From positions 1 to 15,111 of the forward strand of contig JBLHOS010000071.1 in the NCBI GenBank assembly GCA_047623825.1: a stretch of 15,111 nt of DNA, read 5' to 3'. Both the position numbers and the translations under genes were made by a program. The notes below the pieces were generated by a model, which worked only from the letters and a program-made list of their open reading frames with translations, was not told the DNA's origin and searched no databases. Positions 1-8,029 of this stretch are shown here, piece after piece (position 1 is the stretch's first letter; the number at the start of each line of letters is the position of its first letter). The stretch comes from JBLHOS01 sp047623825 (lineage in GTDB: Bacteria > Pseudomonadota > Alphaproteobacteria > Rhodobacterales > Rhodobacteraceae).

Positions 1-299
1 CGGTAACGCTGTCCTGCGGCCTCCAAATCTTAAAACAAGCGGGCAACCTGCGAGTTGAGGGCTTCATCGATCCCGACCAACCGGTCTCGGGCAGCTACCT
101 GCTTGCGGTTGAACGCTCTGGCCGCAGTGGCACATCCATTGTCAACCAAGGCTGGGCATTCTCAACCGACGGACGCGACTTGGAACTGCTGGGCCAAGTG
201 ATTTTAAATGCGCAACCTCGCGAAATTGTGGGGGAATTGACCCTGAATTGGGACGGCGGCCAACAGGTTTGCCGCAATATCACGCTGCGTGACCTCTGA
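1..299 (+). CDS. CsgH-like curli assembly protein, 3' part
   Basis: The frame is open from base 3 to the TGA at 297-299, giving 98 residues with no start in the window, so the gene enters from the left edge. The protein has a segment GSYLLAVERSGRSG followed by NQGWAF and LGQVIL, and ends with WDGGQQVCRNI. This resembles the CsgH family of alphaproteobacteria, periplasmic proteins linked to curli (functional amyloid) secretion, which share a Gly-Ser-Tyr-x-Leu strand, an SG-x-SG turn and a late cysteine. Two cysteines are visible, near the start of the fragment (LSCGLQ) and near the end (QQVCRN), and could form a disulfide; that is inference. No curlin repeat gene is visible downstream, so curli partners would have to lie to the left of the window. 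The family call is from recall of the pattern, without a search. Confidence 0.65.
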   Translation, partial: VTLSCGLQILKQAGNLRVEGFIDPDQPVSGSYLLAVERSGRSGTSIVNQGWAFSTDGRDLELLGQVILNAQPREIVGELTLNWDGGQQVCRNITLRDL

Positions 300-325
300 G
301 TTTTCAAACCAAGGAGACATTTTCA

Positions 326-472
326 ATGTATAGATTTTCACTCATTTCTGCGGCCCTTACCGCTGTGACATTGTTGGCAACAACCCTGCATGCAGGCGCG
401 TTCGATAGCTTGCCATTCGTGGCCCAGAGTGCGTTTGGTGATACGGGTGTTCTGGTTCCGGCAAACCGGTAG
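326..472 (+). CDS. Small predicted secreted peptide, 48 aa
   Basis: An ATG at 326 lies 9 bases after a good ribosome binding site (AAGGAG, 311-316) and opens a 48-codon frame ending in TAG at 470-472. Residues 1-25 form a plausible Sec signal peptide: a basic residue at position 3, a hydrophobic stretch at about 5-21, and a possible cleavage after Ala-Gly-Ala at 23-25. That would leave a mature peptide of about 23 residues (FDSLPFVAQSAFGD...). It starts 26 bases after the CsgH-like gene on the same strand, so the two are probably co-transcribed. I do not recognise the family. The stretch S-x5-Q followed by G-D-T (residues 28-40) faintly recalls a curlin repeat, so a decayed or truncated curlin is one possibility; a real short export product is another. 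Confidence 0.5.
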   Translation: MYRFSLISAALTAVTLLATTLHAGAFDSLPFVAQSAFGDTGVLVPANR

Positions 473-504
473 TCAAACCACTGGCCCTTGTTGGGTTGTA
501 CCCT

Positions 505-1107
505 ATGATCTGGCAAACTTTGCTGGAGATCATTTTGTCTGACCCCCTTGCCCTAGAGATCCGAGCCGCCTTACCAGATGCCCTTCGCGTGTTGGTGAAA
601 GAGTACCCGCGTGATGCATGGGCCGGCGATCCCGGCTTTGACGGGCTGGTTCAGTTTTGGCTGGATCGTCACATGATGTTTCGGCGCCTGATGGATCATC
701 TTCAGCAAAGCACCCAGGCGTTGCTGGATCAAAACAAGGATCCCGCCGCATTTACCAAAGAAGTTGCGCGCTATGGTGGGATGTTCGTCAACCAGTTGCA
801 TGGCCATCACCAGATCGAGGATCAGCACTACTTTCCAGTCCTGGCCAAAAAAGACGCGCGCGTCGCCCGTGGTTTTGACATTCTGGATGCTGATCATCAT
901 GCGTTGGATGATCACCTGAACCGATTTGTTGAAACCGCCAATGGTGTGATCCAAGGCCTGCATTCTACGCCCGACCCTCGTGACCTAGCAGGGGAGTTTC
1001 ACACCAGCTTGCTTGGCCTAGGTGGATTGCTGGGCCGGCATCTTGAGGATGAAGAAGATTTGGTTGTGCCGATCATTCTCAGACATGGCAGCACTGGATT
1101 GGGTTAA
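505..1107 (+). CDS. Hemerythrin HHE-domain protein
   Basis: This 200-residue protein carries the four-helix hemerythrin-like (HHE) metal-binding pattern. The candidate di-iron ligands are His56 (DRHMMF), His99/101/102 with Glu105 (HGHHQIED), His131/132 (DADHHALD) and His179 with the acidic run at 181-185 (GRHLEDEED). Such proteins bind O2 or NO or sense iron and redox state in the cytoplasm; the exact role here cannot be read from sequence. No signal peptide is seen. I chose the ATG at 505; a TTG at 496 would add three residues, and the frame has no other plausible start after the stop at 439-441. Neither start has a good ribosome binding site (only a weak TTGGG before 505), which fits either low expression or reading in an operon with the small gene 32 bases upstream. 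A terminator follows at 1139-1176. Confidence 0.85.
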   Translation: MIWQTLLEIILSDPLALEIRAALPDALRVLVKEYPRDAWAGDPGFDGLVQFWLDRHMMFRRLMDHLQQSTQALLDQNKDPAAFTKEVARYGGMFVNQLHGHHQIEDQHYFPVLAKKDARVARGFDILDADHHALDDHLNRFVETANGVIQGLHSTPDPRDLAGEFHTSLLGLGGLLGRHLEDEEDLVVPIILRHGSTGLG

Positions 1108-1138
1108 GGCCGCTGTCAGTTGAGATCTGAGTGACGTT

Positions 1139-1176
1139 GCCGCGTACGCACAAGGCGTGCATACGCGGCTTTGATT
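1139..1176 (+). terminator. Rho-independent terminator after hemerythrin gene
   Basis: GCCGCGTA (1139-1146) pairs with TACGCGGC (1162-1169). Inside, after one C-A mismatch, GCAC (1148-1151) pairs with GTGC (1157-1160), leaving a five-base loop. TTTGATT follows directly at 1170-1176. The T-rich side is on the + strand, so it mainly serves the hemerythrin gene. The hairpin lies just past the gyrB stop codon and may also protect the end of the gyrB transcript, although that side has no T run. Confidence 0.75.
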
Positions 1177-3592
1177 AGAAGTCGAGGTTTTCGACGTTCA
1201 GCGCATTGGTCTGAATGAATTCGCGGCGCGGTTCGACAACATCGCCCATCAGCTTGGTGAAAATGTCGTCGGCTTCTGCAAGATCATCGACGGTCACCTG
1301 CAACAATGTGCGCGCCTCAGGGTCTAGCGTGGTTTCCCACAGCTGCCCTGGGTTCATCTCACCCAGACCCTTATAGCGTTGAAGGGTCAGGCCTTTTTCG
1401 CCTTCGGCCATGATTGCGTCCAATAGTTCAATCGGCCCGTGGATCGCAGTTTCACGCTCCTTACGGACCATTTTGGACGGTTTGTCATAGACATCACGCA
1501 TGCCGCTGGCGACTTGGCCAAGGCGGCGCGCCTCACCAGATCGGAGCACGGCCCCGTCCAGCGTCCGGATTTCTTCGACGCCACGCAGAACGCGTGCCAG
1601 TTTGATCCCATGATCTTGCGTAATTCGCCCGGTCCAGCCACGCTCATACTCTGCGGCGACAAGGTCCAGACGATGCGCAACATCATCCGCCACTTTTTGC
1701 AAATCGGCATCTGCACGGCCGGCGTCGAACGCGCCTGCAATTGCGGCTTGTTCCAGTATGCGTGGCGGGTAGTGCGTCGGAAACGCCTTTAAAATGCGGC
1801 GAAACTGTCGTGCGCCATCGGTAATTCGGGACAGGTCAGCACCGCTGATTTCCTCACCTGTTTTCAGCCTAAGGATCGAACCCTCAACGCCCATCTGGAC
1901 CAGATAATCCTCAAGGCCAGCCTGATCTTTCAAGTACACTTCGGACCGCCCACGCGCCACTTTGTAAAGTGGTGGCTGAGCGATATACAGAAACCCTCCC
2001 TCAATAACCTGAGGCATTTGCCGGAAGAAAAACGTCAGCAAAAGCGTTCGAATGTGCGCCCCATCGACGTCTGCATCGGTCATGATGACAATCTTATGGT
2101 AGCGGAGTTTGTTGATATTGAACTCATCCCGCCCAATCCCGGTCCCAAGTGCGGTGATCAGCGTGCCGATCTCTTGGCTGCCAAGCATTCGGTCAAACCG
2201 TGCCCGCTCCACATTCAGAATTTTCCCGCGCAGCGGCAACACTGCCTGATTGTAACGTGAGCGCCCTTGCTTGGCTGAACCACCAGCACTGTCGCCCTCC
2301 ACTAGAAAGATTTCTGATTTGGAAGGGTCTTTTTCTTGGCAGTCGGCCAGTTTTCCGGGCAGGGATGCGATGTCCATTGCCGTTTTGCGCCGCGTCAGTT
2401 CTCGCGCCTTACGCGCGGCTTCGCGGGCGAATGCCGCCTCGATGATCTTTCCAACGATGACTTTGGCCTGGCTTGGGTTTTCTTCAAACCACTCTTGCAG
2501 CTTTTCGTTCACCAAACCCTCAACCGCGGGCCGAACCTCTGAGCTGACTAATTTATCCTTGGTCTGGCTGGAGAATTTCGGATCGGGAACTTTGATAGAG
2601 AGAACGCAGGTCAGACCTTCGCGGGCATCATCACCGGTGAAAACGATCTTCTCGCGCTTGGCGATCCCCGATGAATTTGCATATAGGTTGATTGTCCGTG
2701 TCAGTGCCCCGCGGAAGCCCGCCAAATGCGCGCCACCATCCCGTTGAGGAATGTTGTTGGTGAAGGGCAGGACATTCTCATGGTAGCTGTCATTCCACCA
2801 CATTGCGACTTCGATCCCAATATCGTCGCGCTCACCGGTTATAAAGATAGGCTCTTCCATCGCAGAGGTTTTGGAGCGGTCGAGATAGCGAACAAACTCG
2901 CGTACGCCTCCTTCGTAGAAAAGCTCAGAGCGTAGCGGCTCAGCTGGGCGCTCATCCTCCAGAATGATCCTCACACCAGAGTTCAGAAACGCCAGCTCCC
3001 GTAGTCGATTTTCTAGTGTCTTGAAGACGTAATCCAGATTGGAAAATGTATTAGTCGAGGCCATAAAACGAACCTCGGTGCCTTTGCGTCCGTTGGCGTC
3101 ACCGACAACCTCTAGATGTTTGACCGTGTCACCATTTTCAAAGCGCGCGATATGCTCTTTACCGTCGCGCCAGATCCGCAATTCCAGCCAATCAGACAGC
3201 GCGTTCACAACTGAGACGCCAACTCCGTGCAGGCCGCCTGAGACCTTGTAGGAGTTGCTGTCGAATTTGCCGCCTGCGTGCAGCTGGGTCATGATTACCT
3301 CAGCCGCGGAAACGCCTTCTTCTTCGTGGATCCCAACAGGGATGCCGCGTCCATTATCGCTGACCGAAACGCTGTTATCGGCGTGAATTTTTACGTTTAC
3401 GGCGTCGGCGTGACCGGCCAAAGCCTCATCAATTCCATTATCGACGACCTCATAGACCATGTGGTGCAAACCACTGCCATCGTCGGTGTCACCGATGTAC
3501 ATGCCGGGGCGTTTGCGAACGGCCTCCAAGCCTCTGAGAACTTTGATGGAATCGGCGCCGTATTCTTCGGTTGTCTGCACGGTTTCGGTCAT
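1175..3592 (-). CDS. gyrB: DNA gyrase subunit B
   Basis: GyrB is the ATPase subunit of DNA gyrase, which with GyrA introduces negative supercoils into DNA in the cytoplasm. The protein is 805 residues, a usual length for alphaproteobacteria. The GHKL ATPase domain shows Glu48 and Asn52 (YEVVDNGIDEA), the DNGRGIP loop at 79-85 and GGLHGVG at 119-125. The transducer follows, then the TOPRIM metal site with EGDSAGG at 432-438 and DADVDG at 506-511. The C-terminal tail has the conserved RYKGLGEMNPGQLW segment. I chose the ATG at 3592 (protein start MTETVQTT): it fits family length, has an AGAGA element about 7 bases before it, and lies just downstream of a good promoter. An in-frame start 23 codons further up would begin upstream of that promoter's -10 box. 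The gene is 72 bases downstream of the LysE-family gene and seems to have its own promoter. Confidence 0.98.
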   Translation of the reverse strand: MTETVQTTEEYGADSIKVLRGLEAVRKRPGMYIGDTDDGSGLHHMVYEVVDNGIDEALAGHADAVNVKIHADNSVSVSDNGRGIPVGIHEEEGVSAAEVIMTQLHAGGKFDSNSYKVSGGLHGVGVSVVNALSDWLELRIWRDGKEHIARFENGDTVKHLEVVGDANGRKGTEVRFMASTNTFSNLDYVFKTLENRLRELAFLNSGVRIILEDERPAEPLRSELFYEGGVREFVRYLDRSKTSAMEEPIFITGERDDIGIEVAMWWNDSYHENVLPFTNNIPQRDGGAHLAGFRGALTRTINLYANSSGIAKREKIVFTGDDAREGLTCVLSIKVPDPKFSSQTKDKLVSSEVRPAVEGLVNEKLQEWFEENPSQAKVIVGKIIEAAFAREAARKARELTRRKTAMDIASLPGKLADCQEKDPSKSEIFLVEGDSAGGSAKQGRSRYNQAVLPLRGKILNVERARFDRMLGSQEIGTLITALGTGIGRDEFNINKLRYHKIVIMTDADVDGAHIRTLLLTFFFRQMPQVIEGGFLYIAQPPLYKVARGRSEVYLKDQAGLEDYLVQMGVEGSILRLKTGEEISGADLSRITDGARQFRRILKAFPTHYPPRILEQAAIAGAFDAGRADADLQKVADDVAHRLDLVAAEYERGWTGRITQDHGIKLARVLRGVEEIRTLDGAVLRSGEARRLGQVASGMRDVYDKPSKMVRKERETAIHGPIELLDAIMAEGEKGLTLQRYKGLGEMNPGQLWETTLDPEARTLLQVTVDDLAEADDIFTKLMGDVVEPRREFIQTNALNVENLDF

Positions 3593-3619
3593 TTGGATCT
3601 CTGTTGTTTTTGTTAGTGT

Positions 3620-3648
3620 TTTATAGCTCGTCAGCGCAGGATTGTCAC
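3620..3648 (-). promoter_or_regulatory. Candidate sigma-70 promoter for gyrB
   Basis: On the minus strand, GTGACA (3643-3648) and TATAAA (3620-3625) are separated by exactly 17 bases. Each box matches the sigma-70 consensus at five of six positions. The predicted transcription start is near 3613, about 20 bases before the gyrB ATG. This lets gyrB be controlled apart from dnaN-recF-lysE, as expected for a supercoiling-sensitive gyrase gene, although no specific control element is visible. Confidence 0.65.
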
Positions 3649-3664
3649 GCGAATGGCACAAGAT

Positions 3665-4291
3665 TTAGAGAGCGGTGAATGCGATGACTACTGCCACTCC
3701 GATCAACAGGGCACCGGAGATCCGGTTTGTACGGACCATTGCGTGTGGTGATGTGATCAGCCGCCGCGCCCGATCCACAAAGTATGCGAAACTTAGGTTG
3801 CAAATAAAAGGAACACCCATCGAAATTCCCGCAATGATAACGACATCGATCGTGGTCAGAGCACTAAGATCAAAAAAGCTGGGCAGCATGCCAACATAGA
3901 AAATCACGGCTTTGGGGTTGGCTAGGATCGCGGCCAGACCGGCGATGAACCCGGCCCATAGGCCCGGCCTGTTAAGGCGGCCGTCGGGATCGATCGTCTT
4001 TGCGGCATTCACGATCAACAGCAGCCCCATCCCTGCAAACACCATAACGGCAAGGATCCGTAGTGCGACCATGATCCAGTCATGCTCTGCCACCAACCAG
4101 CTGATGCCAAGGATGGCAGTGATTGACCAAATGCTGTCCCCGATGGCTACGCCCAAGACAAGCGGCACGGCCGCACGCAGTCCATGTGTCAGCGTCCGCG
4201 AGATCAGGGCAAGCCAAACCGGACCCGGCGTAATGAACAGCGCCACAAGAGCACCTGCGTATAACAATATGCCAGTCAGGGTCAGCGTCAC
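3665..4291 (-). CDS. LysE/RhtB-family amino acid exporter
   Basis: This 208-residue, strongly hydrophobic inner-membrane protein has about six predicted membrane segments. It carries two family hallmarks: the N-terminal TPGP...SRTLTHGLRAA...GVAIGD stretch (about residues 21-52) and the NPKAVIFY motif (about 125-132). LysE/RhtB proteins export amino acids such as lysine, arginine, threonine or homoserine lactone by a cation-coupled route; the substrate cannot be told from sequence. The start is GTG at 4289-4291, sharing four bases (GTGA) with the recF stop, so translation is probably coupled to recF. The 72 bases to gyrB hold a gyrB promoter and no clear terminator. Its place in a replication-repair operon is unusual for its function and may reflect only shared transcription. 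Confidence 0.88.
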   Translation of the reverse strand: MTLTLTGILLYAGALVALFITPGPVWLALISRTLTHGLRAAVPLVLGVAIGDSIWSITAILGISWLVAEHDWIMVALRILAVMVFAGMGLLLIVNAAKTIDPDGRLNRPGLWAGFIAGLAAILANPKAVIFYVGMLPSFFDLSALTTIDVVIIAGISMGVPFICNLSFAYFVDRARRLITSPHAMVRTNRISGALLIGVAVVIAFTAL

Positions 4292-5400
4292 GGCGTGATT
4301 TCAGTCACCGCCGATGAGCGGTTTATGTCGGATACAGCGAAGTGTTGGGCGCGGGGACCCAATTCAGCAAAAAGTTCGGGCCCAGTTCCGGTCAACCATG
4401 CCTGCGCCTTGAGCGCGCAAATCTCATCAAAAAGGGCGGCGCGGCGGTCCGCGTCCAGATGGGCTGCTACCTCATCCAATAGCACCAGTGGCGCCATACC
4501 CAGATCGACCTTTAAGGCGCGGGCATTCGCCAGAACCAGCGAAATCAGCAACGCCTTCTGCTCACCAGTAGAGCAAAGTCGCGCCTCAACATCTTTGGCG
4601 GCATAGCGCGCAATCAGATCAGTTCTGTGCGGTCCGATCAGTGTCCGGCCTGCTGCCATGTCGCGGCTGCGATCTGTCTCAAACGCGGCGCGAAATGCCG
4701 CACTGGATTGAATACCGACGCTTTCATCAACTTCCTGAAGTTCGATTTCGGCGATCGGAAACTGGGTATCGGTGTCCTCCATTGAGCGGCGCAATCGATC
4801 AACGGCAGTTGCCCGGTTGGCAATGATCGCCGCGGCCCGTTTGGCCATCTGCTCCTCGATTGCGCGGTACCACATTGGATCGCGGATCTGATCTTTAAGA
4901 AGGCGGTTTCGTTCCCGCATGGCCTTCTCATAGGCAAGCGTGGCTTCGGCGTGACTGGGAAAAAAGCTCATGGTCATGCGGTCAAGGAACCGGCGACGAC
5001 CCTCAGCGCCCTCAATCCACAATCTGTCCTGCGCAGGAACCAACCAGACAATTCTAAGGACATTAGCCAATGCCACTTGTGCACAGGCTTTGCCGTCGAT
5101 GCGAAGTGTTCGGGGCTGGCCTGCCTCAGCGCCAGTCTCCAGCTCATGGATGCGTCCGGAACCCTCAACCTCCGCGAGGATTTTCCAGCCAAGCGCCTCA
5201 GGGCGTCGTGTAATCTCATCTGCGCTGGCGCGCCGCAGTCCTCGGCCCGGTGACAGTAACGAAACCGCCTCTAAAATATTGGTCTTGCCCACACCGTTAG
5301 GCCCCTGAAGCACAACCGGACGGCCATCGAAGGCCATCCGTACTATCTTATGAGATCGAAAATGCGAAAGCGTTAGCGCCCGGATGGACAGCGGTGTCAC
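4288..5400 (-). CDS. recF: DNA replication and repair protein RecF
   Basis: RecF is an SMC-like ATPase that with RecO and RecR loads RecA at single-strand gaps and helps restart stalled replication. The 370-residue protein has Walker A GPNGVGKT at 33-40, the ABC-type signature STGEQKA at 277-283, and Walker B LVLLDE at 305-310 followed by the D-loop AAHLD. Length is normal for the family. The start is GTG (5398-5400), overlapping the dnaN stop by four bases (GTGA), and the stop overlaps the next gene in the same way. A weak GTG start with coupling to dnaN is consistent with RecF being made at much lower levels than the clamp; that link is inference. There is no separate promoter visible. Confidence 0.97.
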   Translation of the reverse strand: MTPLSIRALTLSHFRSHKIVRMAFDGRPVVLQGPNGVGKTNILEAVSLLSPGRGLRRASADEITRRPEALGWKILAEVEGSGRIHELETGAEAGQPRTLRIDGKACAQVALANVLRIVWLVPAQDRLWIEGAEGRRRFLDRMTMSFFPSHAEATLAYEKAMRERNRLLKDQIRDPMWYRAIEEQMAKRAAAIIANRATAVDRLRRSMEDTDTQFPIAEIELQEVDESVGIQSSAAFRAAFETDRSRDMAAGRTLIGPHRTDLIARYAAKDVEARLCSTGEQKALLISLVLANARALKVDLGMAPLVLLDEVAAHLDADRRAALFDEICALKAQAWLTGTGPELFAELGPRAQHFAVSDINRSSAVTEITP

Positions 5401-6515
5401 ACCCGCATCGGCATCACGACATAGATGGCGGAGGTATCGTCGCCTTCACGCATCAACGTCGGATCTCCTGCCGAATTAAACATAAAAACGGCATTCTCAC
5501 GGTCAACCTGACTAGCAATCTCCAACAGGTATTTTGCGTTGAACCCGATTTCAAGACGTTCATCAGAGTAGGCAACTGCCAGCTCTTCCTCAGCGGCACC
5601 ACTGTCTGGAGCATTCACCGACAGGATCAGACGATCCTCATCCAAAGACAGTTTGACAGCGCGGGATCGTTCAGATGACACGGTCGCCACACGATCCACG
5701 GCGCGGGCAAATTCTGCGGCGTCAACTTCTAGGCGGCGGGTGTTGCCGGTGGGGATGACACGCGAATAGTCCGGGAAGGTTCCGTCGATGACCTTGGATG
5801 TCAGCGTAATCGCAGGTGTCGCAAAGCGAATTTTGGTCTCAGAAACGGAAACCGCGATTTCAGTTTCGTCATTTTCCAAAAGCTTGCGTAGTTCACCTAC
5901 AGTTTTACGCGGCACAATCACGCCGGGCATACCGTCGGCGCCTTTTGGCAACGGTGCGTCCACGCGTGCCAAACGGTGGCCATCGGTTGCGACACACCGC
6001 AGAACTGGGCCGTCATCCCCCTCAGATACGTGGAGATAAACGCCGTTTAAGTAATAACGAGTTTCTTCTGTCGAGATCGCAAATTTGGATTTATCGAACA
6101 GGCGACGCAGGACGGGCGCCATTGCTGCGAAGTTGGCCGAGTATTCCGATGTAGTCATCACCGGGAAATCTTCTTTAGGCAGGGTGGCGAGGGAGAAATT
6201 TGAGCGGCCCGCCTGAACCTCTAGCCGACCCGTTGCACCGTCGGCCGTTAGTTGAACCAATGCGCCATCCGGCAATTTGCGGACAATCTCATGCAGCGTG
6301 ACTGCGGCGACCGTTGTGGCACCAGGGCGCTCCACCTTGGCGGTCGCCTTGTCGACGACCTCGATGTCCAGATCTGTGGCGCGGAAGCTGACTGTATCGC
6401 CTTCCGCTTCGATCAGAACATTGGCGAGGATCGGAATCGTATTCCGACGCTCGACGACAGATTGTGCTTGAGAGACGGCCTTTAATAAAACGGCGCGCTC
6501 GATACTGATTTTCAT
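5397..6515 (-). CDS. dnaN: DNA polymerase III sliding clamp (beta)
   Basis: DnaN forms the ring-shaped homodimer that tethers DNA polymerase III and many repair proteins to DNA. The 372-residue protein matches the family along its whole length. It starts MKISIERAVLLKAVSQ, followed by the conserved stretch RRNTIPILANVLIEA (about 23-37), the ATDLDIEV strand (about 46-53), GHRLARVD in the middle, and the C-terminal pattern ending YVVMPMRV, which contributes to the partner-binding pocket. The ATG at 6513-6515 has GGAG about 9 bases upstream. A 122-base gap separates it from dnaA and holds a candidate promoter, so dnaN may be read both from dnaA transcripts and from its own start. The stop overlaps recF. 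Confidence 0.98.
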   Translation of the reverse strand: MKISIERAVLLKAVSQAQSVVERRNTIPILANVLIEAEGDTVSFRATDLDIEVVDKATAKVERPGATTVAAVTLHEIVRKLPDGALVQLTADGATGRLEVQAGRSNFSLATLPKEDFPVMTTSEYSANFAAMAPVLRRLFDKSKFAISTEETRYYLNGVYLHVSEGDDGPVLRCVATDGHRLARVDAPLPKGADGMPGVIVPRKTVGELRKLLENDETEIAVSVSETKIRFATPAITLTSKVIDGTFPDYSRVIPTGNTRRLEVDAAEFARAVDRVATVSSERSRAVKLSLDEDRLILSVNAPDSGAAEEELAVAYSDERLEIGFNAKYLLEIASQVDRENAVFMFNSAGDPTLMREGDDTSAIYVVMPMRV

Positions 6516-6545
6516 GCCTTGGCTCCGACGACTGACGGGGCGTAG

Positions 6546-6573
6546 AGAGTAGCCTCTCCGCCCGCAGGCTCAA
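6546..6573 (-). promoter_or_regulatory. Candidate sigma-70 promoter for dnaN
   Basis: On the minus strand TTGAGC (6568-6573) and TACTCT (6546-6551) are 16 bases apart, giving a predicted start about 25 bases before the dnaN ATG. Both boxes keep the most conserved positions. The dnaA-dnaN gap (6516-6637) has no convincing terminator and no DnaA boxes, so read-through from dnaA is also likely. Confidence 0.4.
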
Positions 6574-6637
6574 GTGGTTTTTTTGGAGTGTCGCCTAAGC
6601 GCACAGGACGTCAATGCCTTTCAGCGATTTTGGTGCG

Positions 6638-8014
6638 TTACGCTTCCAACATGCGGCGTAAAAGCTCCGCATCTTCGGAAATCTGGCTATCGATCGTCAT
6701 CAACTCTTCGATTTTGCGAACCCCATGCAAAATTGTAGTGTGGTCACGCCCACCGAACTTGCGGCCGATCTCTGGCAAAGAGCGTGTCGTGAGCTTTTTA
6801 CAAAGATACATCGCCATCTGTCTAGGCCGCGCAATGTTGCGGGCACGGCTTGGGCTCATCAGATCTGACTGGCGCAAATGATAGTGCTCACACGTCTTGC
6901 GAATAATCTCATCCATCGTAACCTTGCGGTCCGTTGCGCGCAGGACGTCTGACAGACACTCTTGCGTCAGATCCATCGTAATCTCACACCCGATCAAATC
7001 AGAGAACGCAAAGAGCCGCGTGAGCGCCCCTTCGAGAACACGAACATTGGTCGAGATGCGATGGGCGATAAATTCCAGAACGCCGGGTGCAATGTTCAAC
7101 TTAGGTGTCTTGGCGAGTTGCGCCTCAACCTTTTGCTGTAGAATGCCAAGGCGAAGTTCGTAATCTGTCGGATGCAGATCGACGACAAGGCCGCACTGCA
7201 GGCGGGACGCAATCCGGTTGTCTAGGTTTTCCATATCGACCGGCGCGCGATCACCCGAGATGATGATCTGTTTTTCCAACTCAATAAGCGCATTGAACGT
7301 GTGGAAAAATTCCTCCTGCGTTGAATTCTTGCCAGCAAGGAACTGAACGTCGTCGACCATTAGCACGTCAACTGAGCGGAACATCTCTTTAAAACTCATC
7401 GTATCTTTGTCGCGTAGCGCGCGGATGAATCGGTACATGAATTGTTCGGCTGACAACAAAACGACGCGCAGGTCTGGCTGACGGTTGCGTAATTCCCACG
7501 CGATGGCATGCATCAGGTGGGTTTTGCCCAAACCGACACCACCATAGAGAAAAAGTGGGTTGAACGACACGGGGCCACCTTCGGCGACGCGACGAGCAGC
7601 GGCATGTGCCAATTCATTTGGCTTGCCCACTACGAAATCGTCGAAGGTAAAGTTAGGGTTCAATGTTGCTGCTGGAAGCTCTGGGATAGTTGAATTATTC
7701 GACCCGGCGCGGACCCGCTGTCCAGGCAATGTCTCTGGAGTGGCCGGTGCCACACTAAGTTTGCCCTTTAGCGCTGGATCTAGACCAAATTCAACCCGAT
7801 CCACGCCAATGCCTGCAGACATTAGATGACGCAAAATGACGTCACCGAAATTCTGCGAAACCCAAGACCCGATGAAATTAGTGGGGACTCGAAAATGCGC
7901 AGTGCGGTCGTTCAAGTGGTCAAAGGAAATTGGGTCAATCCAAGCCGAAAAGTTATTTTTTCCAACAGATTTCAGCAGTTCGTTACGTACCGTTCCCCAG
8001 ATCTCATCAGTCAT
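6638..8014 (-). CDS. dnaA: Chromosomal replication initiator DnaA
   Basis: DnaA is the AAA+ ATPase that binds the origin, melts it and loads the replicative helicase. The 458-residue protein shows all four domains: N-terminal oligomerisation/helicase contact (about 1-80), a short linker (about 81-118), the AAA+ core, and the C-terminal DNA-binding helix-turn-helix. Visible motifs are Walker A GGVGLGKT at 158-165, Walker B VLMVDD at 217-222, the arginine-bearing NRIASRL at 266-272 and the DnaA signature GGRDHTTILHGVRKI at 421-435. The ATG at 8012-8014 follows the rhodanese stop by only 15 bases, which are A-rich (AAAAACGGACAAAAA on the coding strand) and offer just a weak GGA binding site. It therefore probably depends on the transcript that starts upstream of the rhodanese gene. 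Confidence 0.98.
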   Translation of the reverse strand: MTDEIWGTVRNELLKSVGKNNFSAWIDPISFDHLNDRTAHFRVPTNFIGSWVSQNFGDVILRHLMSAGIGVDRVEFGLDPALKGKLSVAPATPETLPGQRVRAGSNNSTIPELPAATLNPNFTFDDFVVGKPNELAHAAARRVAEGGPVSFNPLFLYGGVGLGKTHLMHAIAWELRNRQPDLRVVLLSAEQFMYRFIRALRDKDTMSFKEMFRSVDVLMVDDVQFLAGKNSTQEEFFHTFNALIELEKQIIISGDRAPVDMENLDNRIASRLQCGLVVDLHPTDYELRLGILQQKVEAQLAKTPKLNIAPGVLEFIAHRISTNVRVLEGALTRLFAFSDLIGCEITMDLTQECLSDVLRATDRKVTMDEIIRKTCEHYHLRQSDLMSPSRARNIARPRQMAMYLCKKLTTRSLPEIGRKFGGRDHTTILHGVRKIEELMTIDSQISEDAELLRRMLEA

Positions 8015-8029
8015 TTTTTGTCCGTTTTT

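Noticed and set aside
396..542. A +1-frame open stretch continuing the small secreted peptide past its stop
   Set aside because: A shift would extend the product by about 20 residues, but no slippery site or family match supports it, and the stretch runs into the hemerythrin start.
571..963. Long minus-strand open frame (130 codons) opposite the hemerythrin gene
   Set aside because: It is fully antisense to a gene with clear family motifs, has no recognisable domain, and mirrors the codon structure of that gene.
2271..2747. 158-codon plus-strand open frame inside gyrB
   Set aside because: It lies wholly opposite the conserved gyrB coding sequence, with no ribosome binding site or known motif; it is a shadow frame.
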